Assembly: GCF_900100605.1 (NCBI RefSeq)
Contig: NZ_FNCN01000008.1
Location: 1 to 64,000, forward strand
DNA: 64,000 nucleotides
From: Sinosporangium album
GTDB taxonomy: Bacteria > Actinomycetota > Actinomycetes > Streptosporangiales > Streptosporangiaceae
Direction: 5' to 3'
Positions 40,409-49,274 of the stretch are shown here, piece after piece (positions within the stretch are counted from its first letter, which is position 1; each line of letters begins with the position of its first letter). Under the pieces are notes generated by a model. The model was not told the origin of the DNA, made no database searches, and saw nothing but the letters and a program-made list of their open reading frames with translations. A program made the position numbers and the translations under genes.

Positions 40409-42565
40409 TTGTCGGGTCAGGAGAAGCGGCTGGAGGCCATCGGAGCCGCGGCCGCGACCGTGCTCCGCAGGTCGGAATACCACCTGGTGCGGGCCGAAGA
40501 CGTGGCCGCGGAAGTGCCTCCCGGCGGGCGCAGCGCCGTGTGGCTCTACAACGAGGTGAAGAGCCGACGCGTGCTCGTGGCACTCGCGCTCCACCACGCC
40601 TTCACCACGTTCCCCGCGCCCGCCCCCTGGGGGCGCGCCCGCACCGTGACCGACCTGCGCGCCCTGGCCACGCACTCCCTTCTCCACGTCGCCCGCTTCC
40701 ACCTCGCCGAACGCGCCCTGGTCACCCAGGTGGGCCTCGGAATCGGCGACATCGCCAACTCTGAGAAGCGCTCCCGCACCTCCACCGCAGCGCGCCCCGC
40801 GAAGCCGGCGTGGTCCGACGGCCCGTGGGGACGCGTCGCGGCCGCCGCGTGGAACGGCAGGATCAACGCCTACGCGGCCCACCTCGCGCCCACGCTGCAC
40901 GCCGCCGCCTCCACCGTCTCGCCCGCGCCGGCCGCCTGGGCCGAGCAGTGCGCCGACCGTCTGTCGGACCTGGCCTTCCGCGCCTTCACCGGCGACCCCG
41001 ACGGCCCGGCCGAACGGCAGGCCGCCGCACTCGCCTCCCACTGGTTCGAGCGCGACCTGGTGCCTCTGGCCGGTGACTGGGTCGACGACCTCGCCGCCGC
41101 CGAACGCGTGGTCGCGCTCGCCGACGGCGACGACCCTCGCAGGAAGGCCGCCGCGGTCGGGATCACGGCCCGGCTGCTGCTGGGCCGCACCCCTCTCGCC
41201 GCGCGCGCCGCGCGGGCGGGCGGCCTGCTCGTCGACCTGCTCGTCGACCTGCTCGAACAGGCGCCCCAGGACGCCGCCACCGTGCGCGACCTCGTCGACG
41301 CGGCCAGTCGGCACGGCCTCGCCCTGCTGCGGGTCGGCGACCTCGCCGAGGCCGGCGACGCGTTCCGCCTATCGGCCGACCTGGCGGGGGAACCATTCAC
41401 TGACCACGACAAAGCCGCCTATCTCGCCAGGGCGAGACACAACCTCGGCGAGACGCTGCTGGAGGCGGGACGCCCCTGCGCCGCCGCGGGCGACCTCGAA
41501 CGCGCCTACCTGGAGCGCGCCTACCGCGAGCGCGATGAGGACGGCCACGATAAGGACGACCGCGGCGGGGACGACGCCGCCTGGCGCCGCCGTACGCTGA
41601 CCGCGCAGGCCCACGCTCGCGCCGTGTCCGCCTGCGGGCGGGTCGTGGAGGGCGTGCGGCTCGCCGAGGAGGTGCTTCACGACCGACGAGCGAAGCTCGG
41701 CGGCCTCGATAACGCCAACAGCGCGTCAGCCCGCGTCACCCTCGCCGAGACACTCCTCGCCGCGGGCCATCCCAGCGAGGCCCGCTACCACCTGTCCGAG
41801 GCCCACCTCCACCGCCTCGAACTGCTCCCGCGACACGGCTACCAGACGCAGTACGACGTGGTGAAACTCGCCGAGATCGAACTCGAACTGGAGGCCCCAG
41901 AGGCGGCCCTGCGCCATCTCGACGAGTCCTGCGTCACCTCCGAGTGGTTCGAAGTCCACGGGTCCCACCGCCTCGCCGAAGACGCCCGGCGCGTCCACGC
42001 CCTCGCCCTCGCCGGCACCGGCGACCTCGCGGCGGCCGAACACGCCCTGCGCGCCCTTCTCGCCTCCCCGCACCGCACCTCCGGCGACGACCCCGTCGCC
42101 CTCGCGGCGGGCCGCGCGCTCGCGCGCGTCCTGCTGCTCGGCGGCGACGCGCAGGCAGCCGCCGAGCAGCTCCACCGCGTACGCGACGCGGAACGCGCCA
42201 TCGCCGACGACCTGCCGGGCCAGGCGGAGACCCTCCTGCTCCTCGCCCGGGCCGCCTGCTCCCTCGACGGCGCCCCGGCCCCCCACGCCGACGCGGTCGC
42301 GGCCCTCGCCCGGGCGGGCCTCGACCCGTGTCACCCCCGCGCGCTGGCAGCCCAGTACGACCACGCGGTCCGGCTCATCGGCCACGGCGACCTCGACACC
42401 GCGGCCCGGCTCGTCCGCACCCTCACCCGGCGGGAGCACCTCGCCCACGACCGGCCCGCCCTCGGCGACGGACACCCCCTCCTCTCCAAGGCACTCACCC
42501 TGGCCGCCCGCCTGGGCACCACATCAGGAAACGACCGGAACGACCAACCTTGGGACGAGGCATAA
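40409..42565 (+). CDS. Winged/TetR-like N-terminus plus TPR-repeat protein
   Basis: A protein of about 718 residues. The N-terminal 60 residues ('KRLEAIGAAAATVLRRSEYH' then LVRAEDVAAEV, and 'AVWLYNEVKSRRVLVALALH') resemble a TetR-type helix-turn-helix. The remainder is helical TPR solenoid ('ARARHNLGETLLEAGRPCAA', 'HALALAGTGDLAAAEHALRALL'). Proteins of this build occur as sensors or regulators next to actinobacterial conflict systems. The TTG at 40409 is preferred because it follows GAAGAGGCAGGA and the candidate -10. An ATG at 40364 would add 15 residues. An 8-bp-spaced acidic insert (DEDGHDKDDRGGDD) lies near residue 385. Confidence 0.65.
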   Translation: MSGQEKRLEAIGAAAATVLRRSEYHLVRAEDVAAEVPPGGRSAVWLYNEVKSRRVLVALALHHAFTTFPAPAPWGRARTVTDLRALATHSLLHVARFHLAERALVTQVGLGIGDIANSEKRSRTSTAARPAKPAWSDGPWGRVAAAAWNGRINAYAAHLAPTLHAAASTVSPAPAAWAEQCADRLSDLAFRAFTGDPDGPAERQAAALASHWFERDLVPLAGDWVDDLAAAERVVALADGDDPRRKAAAVGITARLLLGRTPLAARAARAGGLLVDLLVDLLEQAPQDAATVRDLVDAASRHGLALLRVGDLAEAGDAFRLSADLAGEPFTDHDKAAYLARARHNLGETLLEAGRPCAAAGDLERAYLERAYRERDEDGHDKDDRGGDDAAWRRRTLTAQAHARAVSACGRVVEGVRLAEEVLHDRRAKLGGLDNANSASARVTLAETLLAAGHPSEARYHLSEAHLHRLELLPRHGYQTQYDVVKLAEIELELEAPEAALRHLDESCVTSEWFEVHGSHRLAEDARRVHALALAGTGDLAAAEHALRALLASPHRTSGDDPVALAAGRALARVLLLGGDAQAAAEQLHRVRDAERAIADDLPGQAETLLLLARAACSLDGAPAPHADAVAALARAGLDPCHPRALAAQYDHAVRLIGHGDLDTAARLVRTLTRREHLAHDRPALGDGHPLLSKALTLAARLGTTSGNDRNDQPWDEA

Positions 42566-42666
42566 CCGAATCACGCCCCACTTTCTTTAGCTGTGTCTAG
42601 CATTATTGGAGAGATACGGATTGAGTCATGTTCAGAGGCGTAGTGTTGCCGACCGAGGAGGTGGCC

Positions 42667-43131
42667 GTGGCGTTCAGTGACGTGGTGACGGCCCTGACCG
42701 AACACTGGGCCGACGTGCGCGCCCTCCTCGGCACCGGAACCGCCGACCGCCTCGCCGCGCTCGCAGGCGAGCTCGGCACGACCCCGCCGCACGACCCCCG
42801 CCGGCGCCGACTCGGCGACGCCATCGTCAGCATCATCGCCACCCTTCCCGCCGACCACCCCGTGCTCGTCCTCCTCCTCGCCTCGGCCAAGCCCGTCGCC
42901 CCCGCCGCCGACACCACACGCGGCGACGCCGAACCGACCGCCGCCGACAGCACCCCCGCCGCGCCGCCCCCGACACCCCGTCCCTGCCCGAGCCCTCCCC
43001 GGCCGTCCCGCCGCTGCCGCGCCGCCTGCCGTTCGGCCTACCGCGGGATGTATCTGCCGACCAGGCTTACCTGCGTCAACGGCGGCGGTCGCCGGTGGAG
43101 CGCACCCCCGCCCGCGCGCCGCTGCGGCTGA
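42667..43131 (+). CDS. Small helical conflict-associated-type protein, apparently frameshifted
   Basis: The start GTG 42667 follows GAGGAGG. The first ~97 residues ('AFSDVVTALTEHWADVRALL', 'RLGDAIVSIIATLPADHPVL') are a small helical domain like the CATRA-associated small proteins of actinobacterial conflict systems (tentative). After position ~42968 this frame turns into Pro/Arg/Ser/Cys-rich sequence. The +1 frame instead reads LPEPSPAVPPLPRRLPFGLP then RDVSADQAYLRQ and ends at TAG near 43158. A C-run (GCCGCCCCCGACACC) at the switch makes an indel or sequencing error likely. It lies 100 bp after the TPR gene, likely the same unit. Confidence 0.5.
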   Translation: MAFSDVVTALTEHWADVRALLGTGTADRLAALAGELGTTPPHDPRRRRLGDAIVSIIATLPADHPVLVLLLASAKPVAPAADTTRGDAEPTAADSTPAAPPPTPRPCPSPPRPSRRCRAACRSAYRGMYLPTRLTCVNGGGRRWSAPPPARRCG

Positions 43132-43214
43132 CCGCCCACAGCCCGAGAAGCCGTCGGTAGATCTATTGGCTAACAGCGTTCGCCTCACTGGCCCCACGCT
43201 CTATCCTCAGTCCC

Positions 43215-43868
43215 ATGCCGTACATCGAGGACCGGGTGTCCGTCGTCGAGCATGACATCTCCCACATCAAAGGAGACATGCACCAGCTCAAGATCGACAT
43301 GATCGAGGTCAAGAGCGACACGGGTCAGCTCAAGACCGACGTGGCCGAGCTCAAAACCGACGTCGCCCAGCTCAAAACCGACATGGTCGAAGTCAAGGCC
43401 GACGTGGCCGAGCTCAAAACCGACGTCGCCCAGCTCAAAACCGACATGGTCGAAGTCAAGGCCGACGTGGCCGAGCTCAAAACCGACGTCGCCCAGCTCA
43501 AAACCGACGTCGCCCAACTCAAAACCGACATGGCCGAACTCAAGAGCGACATCGCCGAGCTCAAGAGCGACGTCGCCCAGCTCAAAACCGACATGGTTCA
43601 GGTCAAGGCCGACGTGGCCGAGCTCAAGAGCGACGTGGCTACTCTCAAGATCGAGATGGCCGAGGTCAAGAAAGACGTCGCCGAACTCAAGGCCGACATG
43701 GTCGAAGTCAAGGGCGACATCGTCGTCCTGAAGCGCTCCGTCGGCAATCTGGAACGGTCCTTCGGCATCATGCGCGACGATGTCTCCGACATCAAGGCGT
43801 GCCTCCTGCAGATGGGCCACACGCTCGCCCGCCTGGTCGCAATCCAGGACGGCGTCCAACCCGCCTAG
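43215..43868 (+). CDS. Uninterrupted 26-heptad coiled-coil protein
   Basis: A 217-residue protein. Residues 14-195 are 26 consecutive heptads of the form D-[VM]-x-x-[LV]-K-x, with no skips, giving a continuous parallel coiled coil of roughly 27 nm by standard helix geometry. A short C-terminal region ('ACLLQMGHTLARLVAIQDGV') follows. There is no signal peptide or membrane helix, so it is a cytosolic rod. It is preceded by the frameshifted small protein and followed by a strong terminator. The function is unknown; spacer, scaffold or filament roles are possible. Confidence 0.8.
   Translation: MPYIEDRVSVVEHDISHIKGDMHQLKIDMIEVKSDTGQLKTDVAELKTDVAQLKTDMVEVKADVAELKTDVAQLKTDMVEVKADVAELKTDVAQLKTDVAQLKTDMAELKSDIAELKSDVAQLKTDMVQVKADVAELKSDVATLKIEMAEVKKDVAELKADMVEVKGDIVVLKRSVGNLERSFGIMRDDVSDIKACLLQMGHTLARLVAIQDGVQPA
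43254..43799. repeat. 21-bp tandem repeat array encoding the heptads
   Basis: The heptads come from a 21-bp unit (for example GACGTGGCCGAGCTCAAAAC plus one base). A larger 63-bp block (DVAELKT-DVAQLKT-DMVEVKA) is almost exactly duplicated between about 43338 and 43463, a sign of recent slippage or unequal crossover. Confidence 0.85.
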
Positions 43869-43875
43869 CGGCATC

Positions 43876-43911
43876 CGAAGAGGGGTCCCGGCCCGCCGGG
43901 ACCCCTCTTCG
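43876..43911. terminator. Strong 16-bp hairpin terminator
   Basis: CGAAGAGGGGTCCCGG (43876-43891), loop CCCG, then the exact complement (43896-43911). It is eight bases beyond the coiled-coil stop codon. Confidence 0.85.
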
Positions 43912-44061
43912 CGCCCTACGCGTTGGTCGCTCCACCTGTCGTCGCGGTGGGGGCCGAGGTCGCCGGCGGCGGAGTCGAGGAGGCGGCGCAGGGAGGAGGT
44001 GTACTCGTCGAAGGCGAAACCGACGCGCGGCGCGGTGGAGCTGATGTGGGCGGCCGGGGGG

Positions 44062-44751
44062 TCAGCCACCCAGCCTCGGCACCGCCTCAAGCAGTTCGCG
44101 CGTGTAGTCGTGTTTGGGCGACCCGACGACCTCCTCGGCGGGCCCCACCTCGACCAGCCTGCCCTTGCGCATCACCGCCACGACGTCCGAGACGTACCGC
44201 ACGACGGCCAGGTTGTGCGAGATGAACAGCATGGAGAGGTTGAGTTCGGCGCGCAGCGAGCGGATGAGGTTGAGTACGGCGCCCTGCACCGACACATCGA
44301 GCGCCGAGGTGATCTCGTCGGCCACCAGCAGCGACGGCTCGGCCCCGAGCGCGCGGGCGATGGCGACGCGCTGCCGCTGCCCTCCGGACAGTTCCCTCGG
44401 GTAGCGTCCCGCCAGCCCCGTCGGCAGCGACACCAGCGAGAGCAGCCGCTCGATCTCCGCGGCGCGCCGCGCCTTCGGCACGGACAGCCCTTCGGCCACC
44501 GAGGCGCCGACCGTCATGCGGGGGTTGAGCGAGGCGTAGGGGTCCTGGAACACCATCTGGATCCGCCTGGGGTCCAGACCTTCGACCCTGCCGGTGTACG
44601 GCACGAGCCCGCAGACGGCCTTCGCCACCGTGGACTTGCCCGACCCCGACTCCCCCACGAGCCCGACGATGGACCCGGGGGGCACTTCCAGCGTCACGTC
44701 GTCGACCGCGGTGAAGGTCCCGAACCGCACGGTCATACCCTCGATGATCAT
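44062..44751 (-). CDS. Oligopeptide ABC transporter ATPase (OppF/DppF-type)
   Basis: A 229-residue ABC ATPase with Walker A GESGSGKST (near 33-41), the Q-loop 'QMVFQDPYASLNP', signature 'LSGGQRQRVAIARAL' and Walker B 'LLVADEITSALDVS'. It powers import of oligopeptides together with the fused permease-ATPase. It is shorter than usual OppF because the C-terminal oligopeptide-specific extension is trimmed after 'TRELLEAVPRLGG'. The ATG at 44751 overlaps the upstream stop (ATGA). It is the last gene of the peptide cluster. Confidence 0.9.
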   Translation of the reverse strand: MIIEGMTVRFGTFTAVDDVTLEVPPGSIVGLVGESGSGKSTVAKAVCGLVPYTGRVEGLDPRRIQMVFQDPYASLNPRMTVGASVAEGLSVPKARRAAEIERLLSLVSLPTGLAGRYPRELSGGQRQRVAIARALGAEPSLLVADEITSALDVSVQGAVLNLIRSLRAELNLSMLFISHNLAVVRYVSDVVAVMRKGRLVEVGPAEEVVGSPKHDYTRELLEAVPRLGG

Positions 44752-46601
44752 CCGATCGCCACCTCGGCTTTCCTGGTCTCGGCGTGCCAGCAGGCGACGG
44801 CGTGCGCTGCGTCGTACCTCGTGAGGGGCGGGCGTTCGACGCAGCGGTCGGTCGCCAGGGCGCACCGGGAGGCGAACGCGCAGCCTTCGCCCACGTCGGC
44901 GGGTGAGGGCTGGTGGCCGGGGATGCTGGCCAGCGGCTTGTCCCGGTCGGTCTCCATGTCGGGCAGGGAGGCAAGCAGCGCCTTGGTGTAGGGGTGCGAC
45001 GCCCCGTCGACCAGGTCGGCCACGGGCAGCTCTTCGACGACCCGCCCGGCGTACATCACCACGACCCGGTCGCACAGTTCACTGACGACCGCGATGTCAT
45101 GCGAGATGAACAGCGCCCCTGCTCCGGCCTCGGCGGACACCTCGCGCAGCAGTTTGAGGATCTGGCGCTGCACGGTGACGTCGAGCGCCGTGGTCGGCTC
45201 GTCGGCGATGAGCAGCCGGGGCGTGCCCATCAGGCCCATGGCGATGACGGCGCGCTGGCGCATGCCGCCGGAGAACTCGTGCGGGTGCTGCCGCGCCCGT
45301 TTCTCGGGGTCGGGGATGTGGACCTGCCGGAGCCGGTCGATCGCCCTGGCCCAGGCGGCGGGGCGCTTGGCGCCCTGGTGGACGAGCGAGACCTCGGCGA
45401 GCTGCCCGCCGACCTTGAGTGCGGGGTTCAGCGACGCCATGGGGTCCTGGAACACCATCGCCATCGACGTGCCGAGCAGTTTGCGGCGTTTGGCCTCGCT
45501 CAGTGTGCTGAGTTCCTCGCCGCACAGGCTCATGTGCCCGGCGGTCACTACGCCCGGGTATGCCACCAGCCCGCCAACGGCGTTCGCGGTCATGCTCTTG
45601 CCGCTGCCCGACTCGCCCACCAGGCCGACGATCTCGCCCGGCATGATGGTGAGCGACAGCCCGCGCACCGGGGTGACACCGTCGGGGAAGGTGACGGTGA
45701 GGTCCTTGACCGAAAGGACCGCGCCCTCGACGGGCTCCTCGCCGGAGGACGGCATCGCCGCCCCCTTGCCCACAGCCTGCTTTCCCCCCACGGGAGCGCG
45801 GGCGACCGACCGGGCCAGTGCCTCTCCGAGCAGGTTGAAGCCGATGCCGGCCGCCACGATGGCGATGGCGGGCCCGATGGCCACCATCGGGTCGACGTAG
45901 ATCCGGGAGAAGCCGTCGAACAGCAGCCGCCCCCAGTCGTACGACGGCGGCTGGACACCGAGCCCGAGGAACGACATGCCCGACATCGCCACAAGGCTGC
46001 TGCCGAGCGCCGCGGTGAGGTTGAGGATGATCGGTTCGCCGATGTTCGGGAGCACGTGCCGCGTGGCGATCCGCCATCGCGGCACCCGCAGCAGCCGCGC
46101 CGCGGCGACGTAGTCGGCGGAGGCGACGGAGGCGGACAGCGTCTGGGTGAGCCGGGCGATACTGGGGGCGAAGGCGATGCCGATGCCGAGCACCGCCCCC
46201 TTGGCGCCGAGGCCGCTGATGACGGCGGTGAACATCGCCAGCAGCAGGGCTGGGAAGGCCACCAGCGCGTTGACGGCGCCGGTGACCAGCCGTCCCGCAC
46301 GCCGGGGCAGTACGGCGGGCAGCACGCCGAGCAGCGTGCCGAGGCCCGCGCCGATCGCCGTGGCGAGGAAGGCGAGGGCGACGGTGAACTGCCCGCCAGC
46401 GAGGACCCGGGCCAGGATGTCGCGGCCGAGGTGGTCGGTGCCGAGCGGATGCTCGGCCGAGGAACCCTGGAGGGCGGCGGCCGCGTTGACGGTCTCGGCC
46501 TCCTGGCCCCAGATGGCCGGGCCGACGGCGGCGATCACCAGTGTGACCGCGACGAGGGCGAGCCCGATCACGCCGCTGGGTGTGCGCAGCAGGTGCCTCA
46601 T
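44748..46601 (-). CDS. Fused OppC-type permease and OppD-type ATPase
   Basis: A 617-residue protein. Residues 1-280 are a binding-protein-dependent permease ('DHLGRDILARVLAGGQFTVA', EAA-type loop 'AARLLRVPRWRIATRHVLPN'). After a linker (GGKQAVGKGAAMPSSGEEPV) residues ~300-610 form an OppD-type ATPase with GESGSGKS, 'LGTSMAMVFQDPMASLNP', 'FSGGMRQRAVIAMGL' and the Cys-containing tail 'GCAFASRCALATDRC'. Such fusions are known in actinobacteria and fix one-to-one stoichiometry. The start ATG 46601 overlaps the oppB stop (TGATG); readings extending further upstream are out-of-frame shadows of oppB. Confidence 0.9.
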   Translation of the reverse strand: MRHLLRTPSGVIGLALVAVTLVIAAVGPAIWGQEAETVNAAAALQGSSAEHPLGTDHLGRDILARVLAGGQFTVALAFLATAIGAGLGTLLGVLPAVLPRRAGRLVTGAVNALVAFPALLLAMFTAVISGLGAKGAVLGIGIAFAPSIARLTQTLSASVASADYVAAARLLRVPRWRIATRHVLPNIGEPIILNLTAALGSSLVAMSGMSFLGLGVQPPSYDWGRLLFDGFSRIYVDPMVAIGPAIAIVAAGIGFNLLGEALARSVARAPVGGKQAVGKGAAMPSSGEEPVEGAVLSVKDLTVTFPDGVTPVRGLSLTIMPGEIVGLVGESGSGKSMTANAVGGLVAYPGVVTAGHMSLCGEELSTLSEAKRRKLLGTSMAMVFQDPMASLNPALKVGGQLAEVSLVHQGAKRPAAWARAIDRLRQVHIPDPEKRARQHPHEFSGGMRQRAVIAMGLMGTPRLLIADEPTTALDVTVQRQILKLLREVSAEAGAGALFISHDIAVVSELCDRVVVMYAGRVVEELPVADLVDGASHPYTKALLASLPDMETDRDKPLASIPGHQPSPADVGEGCAFASRCALATDRCVERPPLTRYDAAHAVACWHAETRKAEVAIG

Positions 46602-47533
46602 CACGCCTCCTTGATCGTCGACTTGGGGTCCAGCTTGGCCAGGAGCAGGTCCACCACCAGGTTCACCACGAGCACGATCCCGCCGTACACGAGGATGATC
46701 GCCTGAGCCACCGGATAGTCCTTCATCGTGATCGACTCGACCATCCGCATGCCGAGCCCCGGCCAGGCGAAGACGTACTCGACGAGGAGGCTTCCGGCGA
46801 TGAGGCCGGTGAGCAGGAGTCCGCCGATGGTGAGGGTCGCGGTCAGTGTGTTCGGCAGCAGGTGGCGGAAGTAGAGCCGGGAGGCCGGGAGGCGTTTGGC
46901 GCGCGCCAGCCGTATGTAGTCGGTGCTCAGTTCCCGCAGTGTCTCCACGCGTGCGACCCGGGCCACCATGGCGATGGGCCCGATGGCGAGGGAGAGAATG
47001 GGCAGGACGTAGGAGATGACTCCATCGCGACCCGCCGGCGGGAACCAGCCCAGGGTGACGGCGAAGACGACGACGAGGCCGATCGAATAGAGGAACTCGG
47101 GCACGGCGACCGCTGCGCCGGTGGTCGAGGTGAAGCCGATCTCCGTGCCCCGGTTGCGGCCGTTCTCGGTGCGGATGCCCGCCCACATCCCCAGCGGGAC
47201 CGCGACGAGCAGCGCGAACACGGTGGCCAGGGCGGCCAGGGCGAGGGTGTTCGGCAGCCGGTCGACGATGATCTGGCCGACCGGTTCCCTGCTGATGAAC
47301 GAGGTGCCGAACTCCCCGCTCAGTAACTGCTTGATATAGGCGAGCAACTGCGTGGGAATCGGATCGTCGAGGCCGAGGTCCGCGCGCCGCTGAGCGACCA
47401 GCTCCGGCGGCGCGTTCATTCCCAGAGCGGCTCTGATGGGGTCGCCTGGAATGAGGTGGATCATCGCGAAGGAGGCCACGACGAGCACCGCCAGCGACAC
47501 CAGGAAGCGAATCAGGCGGCGCACTGCGAACAC
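46601..47533 (-). CDS. Oligopeptide ABC transporter permease (OppB/DppB-type)
   Basis: A 310-residue integral membrane permease starting at GTG 47533. The N-terminal helix 'LVSLAVLVVASFAMIHLIPG' and the conserved 'DPIRAALGM' are followed by further membrane helices and the EAA loop 'LARAKRLPASRLYFRHLLPN'. It forms the membrane channel with the OppC half of the next protein. It begins directly at the stop of the binding-protein gene. Confidence 0.92.
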   Translation of the reverse strand: MFAVRRLIRFLVSLAVLVVASFAMIHLIPGDPIRAALGMNAPPELVAQRRADLGLDDPIPTQLLAYIKQLLSGEFGTSFISREPVGQIIVDRLPNTLALAALATVFALLVAVPLGMWAGIRTENGRNRGTEIGFTSTTGAAVAVPEFLYSIGLVVVFAVTLGWFPPAGRDGVISYVLPILSLAIGPIAMVARVARVETLRELSTDYIRLARAKRLPASRLYFRHLLPNTLTATLTIGGLLLTGLIAGSLLVEYVFAWPGLGMRMVESITMKDYPVAQAIILVYGGIVLVVNLVVDLLLAKLDPKSTIKEA

Positions 47534-49120
47534 CTAGCGGCCCTCCTTCATCCGGATGGTGCTCGTCATGACCAGGGTCCCGAACATGCGCGCGGTCGCG
47601 TCCTTGGAGGCGATGAGCATGGTGGCCTCCACTACGGGAAGCACGTCGAGGTTCTTGATCAGGGAACTTTCCGCCTGGTTCCACAGGGCGCAGGCCGGCT
47701 CACCCGTGAGCCGCATGGCCTTCTCGGTGAGTTCGACGTACTCCTTGTTGTCGATGCGGGCGAAGTTGGCGCCCTTCGGCGCGGGGGGTCCGGCGTAGAA
47801 GCCGGTGAACTGCGAGGGCAGGGCCAGGCCGATGGTGCTCCACGCCACGTCCCAGTCGCCGGTGGTGTCGACCACCTCAAGGTACTTGGTGGCGGTGTAG
47901 CCGTTGAGCTTGGTCTCGACGCCGACCTTCTTCCACGCGTCGGCGATGTATTCCGCCGCCGACTGCGCGCCCGGGCCCAGGGCATTGGAGTACACGTAGG
48001 TCATGGTGAGCTTCTTGCCGTCCTTGACCCTGATCCCGTCGGGCCCCGGCTTCCAGCCGGCGGCGGTGAGCGCCGCGTCGGCCGCCGCCGCGTCGAAGGC
48101 CGGGCGGTTGCCCGCGACGGTGTCGCCGGTGCACGGGCTCGGCTTCATCACGAGGGTGGTGGGAATGTTCCCGGTGTTGCTGGAGCCGACCTTGGCCAGC
48201 TCGTCGAGGTTCAGCGCCTGCACGAGCGCCTTGCGCAGGGCGAAGTCCTTCGTCAGCCGCCCGTCCGCCTGGTTGAAAACCAGGTCGGAGTTGACGAACG
48301 GGCTCACGTATTTGCTGATCGCGGGACCGGCCTCCAGCCGGGCCCGGTCCGTCCCGCTGAACTGCCCGAGGTTCAACGAACCTGACATGAGCATGTTCGC
48401 CGCTGTCTGCTCGTTGGGCACCACCTTCACCACGACCTTGGCGGGCTGGCCGGGCTCCTTGTTGGTCGCTCCGTTCGCACCCCAGGCGTAGCCCTCGCGC
48501 CTGGTGAAGGTGTAGCTGTCGCCCGCCATCATCTCCGACAGGACGTACGGCCCGGTCCCGGAGGTCTGCTTGGCGAGGATCGATCGGTCCTTCATCCCCG
48601 TGCCGCAGACGATGAACACGTCGCGGGCGTTCTCCAGGATGAAGCTGTACGGCTTCGGCATGGTCAGCGTGACGGTCCCCGCGGCGGCGTCGGCCTTCGC
48701 CTTCATCCCGGTCGGCACGAGGACGCCGTAGAGCGGCGACTTGGAGGCGGGGTCGGCGATGTGGTTGTAGTTCGCCGCGACGTCGGAGGCGGTGAGCTTC
48801 GTCCCGTCCGAACAGGTGATGTCCTTGCGCAGGGTGAAGGTGACCGCCTCGGGCTCGACCTCCCACTTCTCGGCCAGCCCGGAGACGGTCTTCCCCTCGG
48901 GGGTTGCGTTCACCAGCGTGTCGTAGGCCATGTTCACTGTGGCGCGTGTGGCTCCGTTGACCGCCATCGCGGGGTCGAGCGACCCCGGGTCCCCGGAGAT
49001 CGCATAGGTGAAAGTGGCGCTTTCCCCGGCTGCGCCCCCGCCGCCGCCCGCGGACGATCCGCAGGCGGCGGCCAGGAGGCCCAGGACACCGAGTGTCGCG
49101 ACGGCTCCCGTCTTGTTCAT
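47534..49120 (-). CDS. Peptide-binding lipoprotein 1 (family 5 solute-binding protein)
   Basis: A 528-residue extracellular lipoprotein. The signal sequence 'MNKTGAVATLGVLGLLAAAC' ends at the lipobox Cys20, followed by a Gly/Ser/Ala tether and the DppA/OppA fold ('ISGDPGSLDPAMAVNGATRA', 'RKDITCSDGTKLTASDVAAN'). It captures peptides for the OppB/CD/F transporter. ATG 49120 follows AGGAGCACC. A second, clearly related binding protein is encoded 154 bp upstream. Confidence 0.92.
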   Translation of the reverse strand: MNKTGAVATLGVLGLLAAACGSSAGGGGGAAGESATFTYAISGDPGSLDPAMAVNGATRATVNMAYDTLVNATPEGKTVSGLAEKWEVEPEAVTFTLRKDITCSDGTKLTASDVAANYNHIADPASKSPLYGVLVPTGMKAKADAAAGTVTLTMPKPYSFILENARDVFIVCGTGMKDRSILAKQTSGTGPYVLSEMMAGDSYTFTRREGYAWGANGATNKEPGQPAKVVVKVVPNEQTAANMLMSGSLNLGQFSGTDRARLEAGPAISKYVSPFVNSDLVFNQADGRLTKDFALRKALVQALNLDELAKVGSSNTGNIPTTLVMKPSPCTGDTVAGNRPAFDAAAADAALTAAGWKPGPDGIRVKDGKKLTMTYVYSNALGPGAQSAAEYIADAWKKVGVETKLNGYTATKYLEVVDTTGDWDVAWSTIGLALPSQFTGFYAGPPAPKGANFARIDNKEYVELTEKAMRLTGEPACALWNQAESSLIKNLDVLPVVEATMLIASKDATARMFGTLVMTSTIRMKEGR

Positions 49121-49274
49121 GATGTGGTGCTCCTAGGGCTGTGCAGGGTGGCAAGGTGGTGCAAGCCTCCCCGGCGACACCGAATGGGGTCTTCGTCCCA
49201 CCCCACGAAAGTGGCGGTGTGAATTGTGCTTCCATCACAACTTTGTCTGATTCCGGGGGACGCAGCACAGGGGT

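Noticed and set aside
43912-44061. Possible gene fragment ('GFAFDEYTSSLRRLLDS') on the minus strand after oppF
   Set aside because: Only about 50 residues look protein-like, there is no clear start or stop in that frame, and the rest is antisense to the coiled-coil gene.
46602-47684. N-terminal 360 codons of a 978-codon leftward frame through oppB
   Set aside because: Arg/Pro/His-rich wrong-frame sequence; the real fused permease-ATPase starts at ATG 46601 and the real oppB occupies another frame.
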